This document shows positions 25,759 through 34,049 of a stretch of 64,000 nt of DNA, in pieces. The notes beneath the pieces were generated by a model. It worked only from the letters and a program-made list of their open reading frames with translations, was not told the origin of the DNA and searched no databases. This stretch comes from Bacteroidales bacterium (GTDB taxonomy: Bacteria; Bacteroidota; Bacteroidia; Bacteroidales; UBA932): assembly GCA_017627955.1 (NCBI GenBank), contig JAGAFU010000038.1, positions 1 through 64,000 of the forward strand, given 5' to 3'. Positions within the stretch are counted from its first letter, which is position 1, and every line of letters starts with the position of its first letter. The position numbers and the translations under genes are program-made.

Positions 25759-28581
25759 CTACAGAAAGTCAATAATGTGTCTTTTGTAGTATTCTCGCGT
25801 CATGAAGCCATCGCAGCCGGTTTTGTCGGCTTTGAAGTTGGTGCAGCCCAGGAAAGGTTCCACTTTGCCTTCCTTAACAATTAGGTAGCCATCCTGGCAT
25901 TTGTCACATTTGAGGATGGACATGTCGCCACCACGTAGGTCGTTGGTCATGAAGTCGCAGATTTCGGGTTCGTTGGAGCAGATCCAGAGTTTGAGGCCGA
26001 TGTGAGGCTTGTAACGGAGCTGCAGGGGATAGCCACAACAGGGGCATCGCTTGATATTGTCGAGGTTGTCGGCGGACTGGTCGTTGAGCTGCCCATCTAT
26101 GGTGACTAGCGGGTAGTCTCGGAGGAGTTCGGTGACGAACTGTGAGGGGTGCTGCTCCGGGGTGATGATGTACACGCGGTTTTTGGTGCGTGTAAGGGCA
26201 ACGTAGAAGAGGCGGCGCTCTTCGGCGTAGTCGATACTGTGGTCGCCTTTGACGACGTATTTGAGGACGGGGTCTTCCTGGATCTGGGACGGGAATCCGT
26301 AGAGTTCGTTGCGGGCGTTGATGATGATGACATTGTCGTAGCCGAGCCCTTTGGCGCGGTGGACGGTCATAAACTCAATCTTAACGCCAGGGAAGCGGTG
26401 GGAGCGGACGCTTCCATCGTCAGGGTTATATTGGAAGTCGGCGGACTTGCCGAGGTTGAAGGCGTCAAATCCGTAGCGGCCAAGGAGGAGGATGGAGGAT
26501 TTTGGATTTTCGGAGAGGATCTTCTCCATTGCCGCCTCAACGGTCTTGCCGATGAGGAAGTAGCGGCCTCCCTTGCCCTCATACTTCTTGCGGTCTACTT
26601 CTTCCGTATAAGTCTGGATAACGATGGGGTTGGTGATGTGTTTCGGTGAAACCAGGGCCTTCTTGAGCTGGGATTCATTTTGCTGGATGAAGCCACCGGC
26701 GATGTCGATGACCTCCTGGGCATTACGGTAGGTCTTGGTTATTTTGAGTTCCTCGCCATACCCCATTGCTTTCTTGAACTTTGTGAAGAGTTCGATGCGG
26801 GCGCCGGCGTAGGCGTAGATGGATTGCCAGTCGTCACCCACGGCGATAATCTTGGCGTCACAGACCTCGCTGAGAGCCTTTGTAAGGTCGAAACGCTGCC
26901 GCGAGATGTCCTGGTACTCATCCACAATGATGTACTTGAAATCGAGCTTTACACCGGAATTCTTCTGCTCTCGGAGGATACGGGCGCTTTCATTGATCAT
27001 ATCCTCGAAATCCACGGCATGCTGCTGCTTTAGTCGCTTGGTGTACTCCAGGTAGCACTGCTGGCAGACATCCAGGAAGAGTTTGGTGCGTTCGTTGGTG
27101 GACTTGCTTTCCCACTCGTAGAACTGCTCGGTGGTGAAGCCATTGGTCTTGAAGTTCTGGATGAAAGTGCAGACCAGTTTGACTAGCTTCAAGATGTACT
27201 TATTCTCCTCGGTGGAGACAATCTTGTCAAAGACTTCCTTAGAGGATCGTGGTTCCAGGATGAAACCATGAGCACGAAGCTCTTCCTCCAGATGGACCAG
27301 AAGTGGCCGGCCGTCGTTGTAGGAAGAGAATGTGTAGATAAGCTCGGTACCGTGCTGGCGATGCAGTAGGACTTTGTCATTGATGGCCGCCTTGTATCGC
27401 TTCAGTTGCTCTGCTGTGTATCGGTTGTTCCGGCCGTCCTGGGTGATTCCGAAGTGCTCGATATAGGCAATGTGGTCGCCCTGTGTGATGGTGAAGTCTG
27501 GCGTGTACGGCTTGTGTGCGCGGATGATATTGTATTTGTACGGCTTCTCGTAAGCGTAGTCAATCTTGTTGAGATACAGGAAGTTTGCAATCTTCACTTC
27601 CTGCGCTGAGCGAAGCGCCTCGTGAGCAATTGAAATGCGGTTGCCCGTGCGTTTGTTGATGATTTCCTCCGTGTACTCGCTCATATTCCCCTTGAGCGTG
27701 GTGAAGTCCGCCTTGGAGATGTAGTTGAAGAAGGAATTGAGGTCATCGCCCTCATAAGGAGCGTCAAAATAACTGCCGAAGAAGAGGATCAGTTTGTCCA
27801 CAAGTTCAGGCTGCTCCAGAATATTGCTCTTGAGATAATTGTTGACGATATTGAAGAGGAAGCCCCCGTCCCGGATATTCTTTCCGGCTGGATCTTGCTT
27901 TCGGAGGATGGCGTAGCCGGTGCTGTGGAAGGTAGTAACCGGACATTTAATCCTGAGCGCCTTATTGATCTTGTCCCGCAGTTCGCCCACAGCCTTGTTG
28001 GTGAACGAAATCACCAGGATATTCTCCGGATCGATATGCTGACGCTCCACTAGGTAGCGGACCTTAGCCGCCACGGTTGTAGTCTTTCCGGCACCCGCAC
28101 CAGCGATAACAAGAGTGTAGTCCTCATCTGAAAGCACAACTCGCCGCTGCTCTTCATCCAGACTGATGACAGGGTCAACCGACTTCAGGATATTATCTAA
28201 ATAGTCCTTTTCTGACTCCAGATGCCGTTGGATGTACATCAGATTGTGCTGCCTTATAAGATCCGAACCAATTTCAAGGTTGGCTAAATCCTCATAGTTT
28301 TGTACAAACGTCTCCACCTCTTCCGCTGGAATACCATTGGAAGAACAGTAATAGTCAAGCGTTTTAGCTACTTTCTGATTCAAAAAGAACCTATACAAAT
28401 CAGTATAATCCTTCACTAATAGCCTGTAGTCACTCCTGGCCAGGAACTTGTCTGACATAAGGAGGAGGTTTAATGCTTGGGTGAAAGATGCAAGGCTCTG
28501 GTATTCCGGAGTCAAAGTTCCGGAGAGACAAAGCTCTTCGTTTAATGGCTTACGAGTGAATAACTTGCGAAAGAATGACAA
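25759..28581 (-). CDS. UvrD-family DNA helicase with C-terminal zinc ribbons
   Basis: 940 residues. SF1 motifs are all present: Walker A GAGAGKTT (161-168), ISFTNKAV, the DEYQD box in IIVDEYQDISR, VGDDWQSIYAYAGA, KTYRNAQEV, MTVHRAKGLGYDNV and VALTRTKNRVYI. An insert at about 325-420 contains YTPDFTI and AYIEHFG, which resembles the PD-(D/E)xK nuclease core seen in helicase IV-like proteins, though the usual Lys is His. The C-terminus (about 850-935) carries Cys clusters (CPCCG, CDKCQDG, GCTNF) like topoisomerase-type zinc ribbons. It is probably a DNA repair or recombination helicase; a defence role cannot be excluded. The DNA is somewhat AT-richer than its neighbours. Confidence 0.85.
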   Translation of the reverse strand: MSFFRKLFTRKPLNEELCLSGTLTPEYQSLASFTQALNLLLMSDKFLARSDYRLLVKDYTDLYRFFLNQKVAKTLDYYCSSNGIPAEEVETFVQNYEDLANLEIGSDLIRQHNLMYIQRHLESEKDYLDNILKSVDPVISLDEEQRRVVLSDEDYTLVIAGAGAGKTTTVAAKVRYLVERQHIDPENILVISFTNKAVGELRDKINKALRIKCPVTTFHSTGYAILRKQDPAGKNIRDGGFLFNIVNNYLKSNILEQPELVDKLILFFGSYFDAPYEGDDLNSFFNYISKADFTTLKGNMSEYTEEIINKRTGNRISIAHEALRSAQEVKIANFLYLNKIDYAYEKPYKYNIIRAHKPYTPDFTITQGDHIAYIEHFGITQDGRNNRYTAEQLKRYKAAINDKVLLHRQHGTELIYTFSSYNDGRPLLVHLEEELRAHGFILEPRSSKEVFDKIVSTEENKYILKLVKLVCTFIQNFKTNGFTTEQFYEWESKSTNERTKLFLDVCQQCYLEYTKRLKQQHAVDFEDMINESARILREQKNSGVKLDFKYIIVDEYQDISRQRFDLTKALSEVCDAKIIAVGDDWQSIYAYAGARIELFTKFKKAMGYGEELKITKTYRNAQEVIDIAGGFIQQNESQLKKALVSPKHITNPIVIQTYTEEVDRKKYEGKGGRYFLIGKTVEAAMEKILSENPKSSILLLGRYGFDAFNLGKSADFQYNPDDGSVRSHRFPGVKIEFMTVHRAKGLGYDNVIIINARNELYGFPSQIQEDPVLKYVVKGDHSIDYAEERRLFYVALTRTKNRVYIITPEQHPSQFVTELLRDYPLVTIDGQLNDQSADNLDNIKRCPCCGYPLQLRYKPHIGLKLWICSNEPEICDFMTNDLRGGDMSILKCDKCQDGYLIVKEGKVEPFLGCTNFKADKTGCDGFMTREYYKRHIIDFL

Positions 28582-28606
28582 CTGCTAAACTGTTATAAGT
28601 ATGTGA

Positions 28607-29590
28607 TTACTTCGTTCTGCCGATGAGACGGTCGGCGAAGCGGCGGAGGCGCTCGTAGCGGACGCCTTTGCAGATCTTGGCGGCGGCCTCCAGAGCCTTG
28701 GCGTTCAGCTCCAGAATAGTCGTCTGGGCATCCTCGGCGACTCCGAGCTCGGAATATATCTCCTTGACAGCGGCTATTTTGGCGACTTTCTCCTGGTCTG
28801 TCCTGGCAGGCATTGACATGGCTTTTGTGAGCCTTTCAGCCTGCTCCGTTGAGGCTTTCTCATACGCCCGGATCGTCAGCCAGCTCTTCTTGGAGTTTAC
28901 TATGTCCCCGCCGATAGGCTTACCGAAGACTTTCTCGTCGCCGAACGCGTCGAGATAGTCGTCAGCGACCTGGAAAGCCAGGCCCAGATTGAATCCGTAG
29001 CCGTAAAGTGTGTCGCAGTCACGCTTCGGAGCGCCCCCGATCAAAGCGCCCATCTTCGCGGCGCAGGCGATCAGGACACCGGTCTTGAGCCCGATCATGT
29101 TCATGTATTCCTCCATGGTCACATCGTCCCTGCACTCGAACTCCATGTCGTACTGCTGGCCCTCGCAGACCTGCGCGGCTGTCCTTGAAAACAGCGTCAG
29201 GACCTCTCCCTGGACCTTTCTGGGAGCCTTCATGATCCTGGAATAGCTGTCAATGCACATCACGTCACCGGAGAGGATCGCCGTGTCGGGAGACCATTTC
29301 TTCCAGACCGTGTCAACGCCTCTGCGGAGAGGCGAGCGATCCATGATGTCGTCATGGATGAGCGTGAAACTGTGGAACACCTCAAGTCCTGCGGCCGGCT
29401 CGAGAATCCCGGCTCCGATCCTGTCTTTGTAAAGGGAATATGTTGTGAGACAGAGCCTTGGTCTCAGCCGTTTGCCTCCTATCTCTATCATGTATCTCAA
29501 TGGATCGTAAAGCCCGGAGGGCTCGCTGGTGAAAGCGATATTCTCAAACAGTGACCTGATGGCCTCGTCGATAGTGTTCTGCCTTATCAT
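28607..29590 (-). CDS. Polyprenyl (isoprenyl) diphosphate synthase
   Basis: 327 residues, the usual length for trans-isoprenyl synthases. GGKRLRP is at 38-44. The first Asp-rich motif DDIMD (80-84, in LIHDDIMDRS) and the second, DDYLD (in FQVADDYLDAFGD), bind magnesium-diphosphate. It extends allylic diphosphates with IPP to make farnesyl- or geranylgeranyl-type chains for quinones or undecaprenyl carriers; chain length is not readable here. It lies 25 nt after the helicase's start on the same strand and is divergent from the MFS gene. Confidence 0.92.
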   Translation of the reverse strand: MIRQNTIDEAIRSLFENIAFTSEPSGLYDPLRYMIEIGGKRLRPRLCLTTYSLYKDRIGAGILEPAAGLEVFHSFTLIHDDIMDRSPLRRGVDTVWKKWSPDTAILSGDVMCIDSYSRIMKAPRKVQGEVLTLFSRTAAQVCEGQQYDMEFECRDDVTMEEYMNMIGLKTGVLIACAAKMGALIGGAPKRDCDTLYGYGFNLGLAFQVADDYLDAFGDEKVFGKPIGGDIVNSKKSWLTIRAYEKASTEQAERLTKAMSMPARTDQEKVAKIAAVKEIYSELGVAEDAQTTILELNAKALEAAAKICKGVRYERLRRFADRLIGRTK

Positions 29591-29655
29591 AATGTGGAAT
29601 TGGTGTAAATAACCCGTTATTTCGCGTAAAGTTAGTCAAAAACCCCGGAATTAGC

Positions 29656-29663
29656 TATTTTTG
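29656..29663 (+). promoter_or_regulatory. -7 promoter box for the OPA-type transporter
   Basis: TATTTTTG (TAnnTTTG), with TTAG 20 nt upstream (29632-29635) in the -33 position. The ATG follows after 7 nt, so the mRNA is probably leaderless or nearly so. Confidence 0.55.
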
Positions 29664-29670
29664 CAGCCTG

Positions 29671-31026
29671 ATGAGCCTATATTCATATTTCAGGATCTCA
29701 AAGCCTTCCACCGTGAAGGTCCCGTCGGAGGCGGTGCCCGGAGAGTACCGCCGCCTGAGGAACCGCACTTTCTGGGGCGTGACAGCGGCCTACGCACTTT
29801 ATTACGTCTGCAGGATGGCGATGGCTGTGGTCAAGCAGCCACTCATTGACGGGAATATCCTGAGCGCCGCGCAGTTGGGAATTATCGGCTCGGCTTTCTA
29901 TTTCGTCTATGCCGCGGGCAAGTTCGCCAACGGTTTCATAGCAGATTATTGCAATATCCGCCGTTTCATGGCGACGGGACTACTCATCTCGACCGTGGTG
30001 AACCTTCTCATGGGTGTCCTCGGCCTCGCGCATGGCTGGTGGGGATTCTCCTCGGCCCTGTTGTTCATAGTCTTCGCCGTTGTCTGGGGGATCAACGGGT
30101 ATTGCCAATCAATGGGGGCACCTCCGGGAGTGATTAGCCTTTCCAGGTGGTTCCCGCTCAACCGCAGGGGGACTTTCTACAGCATCCTCAGCGCCACCCC
30201 TTATCTCGGGAAATCCATCTCGGTCTTCGCCCTCGGTCTCGTGGTGGCCTGGATCGGTTGGGAATATGGCTTCATATTCTCCGCCATAGCGGGTGTCATC
30301 GGATCTGTCATTATCCTGGTTTTTGTCTCGGATACGCCTGAAAGCAAGGGACTTCCATCGGTTCAGGAATTGTCTGGTGAAGAAGTCCTGAAGACAGATA
30401 CCCTTCCCACCAAAGAGCTTCAGAAAATGGTGGTCCGCCATCCGGGAATCTGGATAATCGCCCTTTCCAGCGCCTTTGTTTATATTACCCAACACGCCGT
30501 CAGCGAGTGGGGAGTCCTGTTCCTCCAGAAAGGAAAGGAATATTCCCTTGTCTCGGCGACCGAGATAATCGCTTTCTCAGAGGCTTTCGGAATAGCCGGT
30601 ACCGTCCTGGCGGGATGGCTCTCGGACCGTGTCTTCAAGGGTAACCGTCTCATCCCGGTCCTTTTGTCCGGAATCGTCTGCCTGCTGTCGTTGGGAGCTT
30701 TCCTTTTCAGCAAGGGAAATTATGTCTTGAATATCGTGTATGTCGCTGTTTTCAGCCTGTCCATAGGTGTCGTCTATTGCACAGTGGCCGGCCTGATGGC
30801 TCTGGACATCGTTCCCCGTAAGGCCACCGGCTCAGCACTCGGCATGGTGGGACTGGCTAGCTACGGGGCCGCCGGCATCCAGAATGTCGTCAGCGGTTTC
30901 ATGATCGGTGCGGGGGGAGAATTCAATTTCCTCCCCGTCTCAATGTTCTGGATGGCAGCCTGCCTGCTGTCATTCCTTATTCCCGTGTTGACATGGCGAC
31001 TTCTTAAAATCCAATCAATCAGATAG
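29671..31026 (+). CDS. MFS transporter, organophosphate:phosphate antiporter type (GlpT/UhpT-like)
   Basis: 451 residues with about 12 membrane segments. The N-terminal RTFWGVTAAYALYYVCRMAM and GKFANGFIADYCNIRRFMATG motifs and the QSMGAPPGVISLSRWF segment match the OPA family, which exchanges sugar phosphates or glycerol-3-phosphate for phosphate. Which substrate is used is not clear; a UhpC-like sensor role is possible but no partner kinase is nearby. The next gene (DUF486) begins 4 nt later, so they form an operon. Confidence 0.88.
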   Translation: MSLYSYFRISKPSTVKVPSEAVPGEYRRLRNRTFWGVTAAYALYYVCRMAMAVVKQPLIDGNILSAAQLGIIGSAFYFVYAAGKFANGFIADYCNIRRFMATGLLISTVVNLLMGVLGLAHGWWGFSSALLFIVFAVVWGINGYCQSMGAPPGVISLSRWFPLNRRGTFYSILSATPYLGKSISVFALGLVVAWIGWEYGFIFSAIAGVIGSVIILVFVSDTPESKGLPSVQELSGEEVLKTDTLPTKELQKMVVRHPGIWIIALSSAFVYITQHAVSEWGVLFLQKGKEYSLVSATEIIAFSEAFGIAGTVLAGWLSDRVFKGNRLIPVLLSGIVCLLSLGAFLFSKGNYVLNIVYVAVFSLSIGVVYCTVAGLMALDIVPRKATGSALGMVGLASYGAAGIQNVVSGFMIGAGGEFNFLPVSMFWMAACLLSFLIPVLTWRLLKIQSIR

Positions 31027-31030
31027 TAAG

Positions 31031-31399
31031 ATGCGTGGTTTTTGGACTGTCCTGATGCTTGTTTTCTCAAATGTCTTCATGACATTCGCATGGTACGGAC
31101 ACTTGAAACTGAGTGAGATGAAGATTTCCACCGGGTGGCCTCTGATCCTGGTCATCCTTTTCTCGTGGGGAATCGCGTTTTTCGAGTACTGCCTGACCGT
31201 TCCAGCCAACCGAATAGGTTTCCAAGCCAATGGCGGCCCGTTCAATCTTCTCCAGCTGAAAGTCATCCAGGAAGTCGTCTCGCTCACGATCTTCACCATC
31301 ATCGTAATGTTCTTCTTCAAGGGGCAGACGATCCAATGGAACCACATCGCTGCCTTTGTCTGCCTGGTCCTCGCGGTGTTTTTCGTGTTCCTCAAGTAG
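31031..31399 (+). CDS. DMT-superfamily membrane protein (DUF486)
   Basis: 122 residues with four membrane segments, like small multidrug-type transporters. The segments SNVFMTFAWYGHLK and SWGIAFFEYCLTVPANRIGF are typical of the DUF486 family, whose role is unknown. It lies 4 nt after the OPA transporter and is probably co-transcribed. Confidence 0.88.
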   Translation: MRGFWTVLMLVFSNVFMTFAWYGHLKLSEMKISTGWPLILVILFSWGIAFFEYCLTVPANRIGFQANGGPFNLLQLKVIQEVVSLTIFTIIVMFFFKGQTIQWNHIAAFVCLVLAVFFVFLK

Positions 31400-31418
31400 G
31401 TTTTTCCAAATTAATGCC

Positions 31419-31426
31419 TATATTTG
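31419..31426 (+). promoter_or_regulatory. -7 promoter box for the orphan 180-residue gene
   Basis: TATATTTG (TAnnTTTG), 27 nt before the ATG at 31454. A T-rich stretch lies upstream. Confidence 0.5.
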
Positions 31427-31453
31427 GGAAACACTTGATACACAGTTTATACC

Positions 31454-31996
31454 ATGGGACTATTCAAAGACCTTCTTAAAGGCGTAGCCGGTGACCTAAT
31501 GAGCAAGGTCCAGCAGGCTGCCTCCGCCGCTATGGCCGGCACCACATCCGATTCATCCCAGCCGCATTCTGGAGGAAGGGGGACTTTTGTCGCTCCGGCC
31601 GCTGACGCCCCTGTCAGGAGCGCGGCTGAAAGCGCGGGCTATTTCTCCGGAATCCTGGCCTCACGTTTCCCTCAGTACACTGTCCGTCGCAATGTGCCCG
31701 TCACCGAACTCGCCGGGAATGTCACGGATTCTTTCCAGCTTTACTCGACCCGTCCCACGCAGGCTTACAAGGCGGAGTGGGGAGAGCCTTATACCTTTGT
31801 GCTATCGGAAGGTGGCGTCCCGAAAGGGATTGTCATGCTTGGCTCCGGGCACAGTCATGACGCTAATGTCAAATACCTGATCTCCAGGATGTACGCCAAG
31901 AAGCTCGGGCTTCCGTACATCAATTTCTATACGCAGATGCCCAACGAAGAGGAATATGTCGTCGGTCGCATCCGCAAGTTCATGGGAGGCTTCTGA
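31454..31996 (+). CDS. Conserved-looking protein of unknown function
   Basis: 180 residues; I do not recognise the family. The N-terminus (MGLFKDLLKGVAGDLMSKVQ) is an amphipathic helix, followed by a low-complexity Ala/Ser/Gly linker (about 20-55). The C-terminal domain (about 60-180) is compact and ends with YLISRMYAKKLGLPYINFYT and EEYVVGRIRKFMGG; its centre has GIVMLGSGHSHDANV. There is no signal peptide or membrane segment, so it is likely cytoplasmic. It has its own -7 box and ends 156 nt before the reverse transcriptase start. Any link to that gene is only positional. Confidence 0.7.
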   Translation: MGLFKDLLKGVAGDLMSKVQQAASAAMAGTTSDSSQPHSGGRGTFVAPAADAPVRSAAESAGYFSGILASRFPQYTVRRNVPVTELAGNVTDSFQLYSTRPTQAYKAEWGEPYTFVLSEGGVPKGIVMLGSGHSHDANVKYLISRMYAKKLGLPYINFYTQMPNEEEYVVGRIRKFMGGF

Positions 31997-32152
31997 TTCA
32001 GGGAGAAGGGGATGCGTCCCGGGGGGGCGCACCCGCGGAGGATGAGGCATCGCCTTCTTTGGTTTATGGCGTCGCGGGTCGTCGGGTGATGTACCATCTT
32101 GTGATCAGCAATTTTGCTGATTCAAAATCATTCCCCTTTTCCCTTTTATCGG
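31997..32152 (+). other. Structured leader before the reverse transcriptase
   Basis: 156 bp without a gene. It has GC-rich blocks near 32010-32040 (TCCCGGGGGGGCGC) and a hairpin at 32104-32121 (ATCAGCAA, TT, TTGCTGAT) followed by a pyrimidine-rich stretch up to the start codon. It could be a terminator for the upstream gene or a leader RNA of the RT gene. I could not fold it into a retron-type msr/msd. Confidence 0.45.
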
Positions 32153-33415
32153 ATGGAAAGCATAATGAGTCAGATCATGAGTCAGGAGGTCTGGGACGGC
32201 TTCCTGGCCCATCGTCTGCGTAAAGGCCGCTTCACGTGGCGATCTTTCGTCGCCGCTGACGATTTTGTCGATTCGGAGACATATCACCCGGTAGTCCGCC
32301 GTCTTTCCAAGGGGAAGGGAATTGGCATCCCCTTCAAGACAGTCATTAACAAGATGGGGAGCGGGAAAAAAAGAGTCGTCTATCATTTCGGCAACCAGGA
32401 GATGGCGGTCCTCAAACTCATTTCCCATCTTCTTTATCGCTATGACAACCTGTTCGCTTCAAACTGCTACGCTTTTCGCAGGGGTAAAAGGGCTTCGGAC
32501 ACCATCTTCCGGCTGAAAAGGGAGATCGGGGGCCGGAAACTGTGGGCATATAAAGTGGACATCCACGACTATTTCAACTCCATTTCCATCCCTATCCTTC
32601 TGCCCATCCTTTCCCGGATATTCATAGACGACCCGAGGTTATATTCCTTTTTCGAGAAACTGCTGTCTGATGACCGCGCCTATTCCGGCGAAAAACTGGT
32701 CCGGGAAAAAAGGGGAGTGATGGCCGGGACCCCTACCGCGCCCTTCCTCGCCAACGTCTATCTGATGGAAGTCGACCATCATTTTGAGAATGAGGGAGTT
32801 ATCTATGCGAGATATTCGGATGATATCCTGATACTGGCTGACACCGAGGAGGAGCTGACGGCCAGAAAGAACGAGCTGTTGGACTTTTTCAAGCAATACC
32901 ACCTTGAGGTCAATCCGTCGAAAGAACATGTTTACGCACCTGGGGAAGCTATTGATTTCCTGGGGTTTAGTATGGATGGAACAGAGGTCGGCGTCTCAAA
33001 GTCGACACTAATGAAAATGAAGGGAAAGATCCGCCGCAAGGCCCGTTCCCTCCACCGGTGGGTTTCGAAGGCCGACAAGGATCCTATGTTAGCCATGAAG
33101 GCCATGGTCAACAGTTTCAACAGGAAGTTCTTTGAGGAAGGTGACCCTGACACCCTTTCATGGTCCCGGTGGTTCTTCCCGGTCATAAACTCAACGGAAG
33201 GACTCGAGGAGATCGACCATTATCTTCAGGACAACATCCGCTTCCTATCTACCGGGAAGCATAATAAAGCCAACTACCGAGTCCGGTACGAGGACATCAA
33301 GGCTCTCGGCTACCGCAGCCTTGTCAACGAGTATCACAAGTTTCGCCAAAATAGAGTATATTCGCGCCCGGTTTTTTCAGACAGGGATGATACGTTTGAT
33401 AATATTAGATTTTGA
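32153..33415 (+). CDS. Stand-alone reverse transcriptase (unclassified)
   Basis: 420 residues from the ATG at 32153; ATGs at 32165 and 32177 are alternatives. RT palm motifs: KVDIHDYFNS (134-143, first catalytic Asp), GTPTAPFLANVYL (192-204), YARYSDDILIL (YSDD at 221-224) and IDFLGFSMDG. A helical thumb-like region follows (LHRWVSKADKD..., YLQDNIRFLSTGKHNKANYR). There is no maturase-type HNH endonuclease, integrase or nearby intron RNA domain V, so it is not an obvious group II intron. The block-4 Gln-Gly of intron RTs is Ala-Gly here. The end overlaps the HAD gene by 29 nt. Its role is unknown; retron, DGR, defence (DRT/UG) or housekeeping lineages are options. Confidence 0.88.
   Translation: MESIMSQIMSQEVWDGFLAHRLRKGRFTWRSFVAADDFVDSETYHPVVRRLSKGKGIGIPFKTVINKMGSGKKRVVYHFGNQEMAVLKLISHLLYRYDNLFASNCYAFRRGKRASDTIFRLKREIGGRKLWAYKVDIHDYFNSISIPILLPILSRIFIDDPRLYSFFEKLLSDDRAYSGEKLVREKRGVMAGTPTAPFLANVYLMEVDHHFENEGVIYARYSDDILILADTEEELTARKNELLDFFKQYHLEVNPSKEHVYAPGEAIDFLGFSMDGTEVGVSKSTLMKMKGKIRRKARSLHRWVSKADKDPMLAMKAMVNSFNRKFFEEGDPDTLSWSRWFFPVINSTEGLEEIDHYLQDNIRFLSTGKHNKANYRVRYEDIKALGYRSLVNEYHKFRQNRVYSRPVFSDRDDTFDNIRF
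33357..33364 (+). promoter_or_regulatory. -7-like box TATATTCG inside the RT 3' end
   Basis: TATATTCG followed by CGC, 22 nt before the HAD ATG at 33387. It suggests the HAD-EamA pair has its own promoter inside the reverse transcriptase gene. Confidence 0.4.
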
Positions 33416-34049
33416 CGGCACTCTGGGCGACACCAGGGCCAACATTGTCCTGACAATGCGCCAGACGATGGAGAAGATGGGGTATCCGGTCGCCAGCGAG
33501 GAAACTATCGCCGCGACCATAGGCCTTCCTCTTGAAGAAGGTTTCCGCCAGCTTCTCCCGGGAATCACCGAGGATGAGGTCCTCGGCTGTGCCGCCACTT
33601 ACAGGCATTTATTCGAGGTTAACCGTAAAAACCTGGTCCCCAAGCTGTTCCCTGGGGTAAAGGAGACTCTGGAGACCCTTGTCCAGAAAGGATATGTCCT
33701 GACAGTCGCGTCTTCAAGGCACTATGCCTCACTGAGCGGTTTTCTTACCGATATGGGAATATCCGGTTTTGTCTCTTATGTGCTTGGCGCTGATGGAGTC
33801 ACGAATGCCAAGCCCCATCCCGAGCCTGTGTTGAAGACCTTGTCTGCCCTTGGATTCTCTCCGGAGGAGGCGATCGTGGTTGGTGACATGCCGGTTGATA
33901 TCCTTATGGGTAAAGGAGCCGGAGCGAAAACATGCGGGGTGACTTACGGAAACTCCTGCAGGAAGGACCTACTGGCCGCTGGAGCCGATGTTGTGATCGA
34001 TGACTTCCATGCCCTTCCCGGGGCGCTCCAAGAAATCAGCGCCGAATGA
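33387..34049 (+). CDS. HAD-family phosphatase, phosphoglycolate phosphatase-like
   Basis: 220 residues from the ATG at 33387, which starts exactly at the HAD core. Motif I is LDFDGTLGD with Asp8 and Asp10; the cap domain follows. Motif II is LTVASSRH, motif III the Lys in NAKPHPEP and motif IV VGDMPVDILMGKGAG. It is a soluble magnesium-dependent phosphatase for small phosphates; Gph or a PpaX-like role is likely but unproven. It overlaps the RT stop by 29 nt and the EamA start by 4 nt (ATGA). Confidence 0.9.
   Translation: MIRLIILDFDGTLGDTRANIVLTMRQTMEKMGYPVASEETIAATIGLPLEEGFRQLLPGITEDEVLGCAATYRHLFEVNRKNLVPKLFPGVKETLETLVQKGYVLTVASSRHYASLSGFLTDMGISGFVSYVLGADGVTNAKPHPEPVLKTLSALGFSPEEAIVVGDMPVDILMGKGAGAKTCGVTYGNSCRKDLLAAGADVVIDDFHALPGALQEISAE

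Noticed and set aside
31997-33415. Reverse transcriptase as part of a group II intron or retron
   Set aside because: No maturase or endonuclease domain, no intron domain V or boundaries seen, gene 3' end overlaps the HAD gene, and the leader does not show an msr/msd layout by eye.
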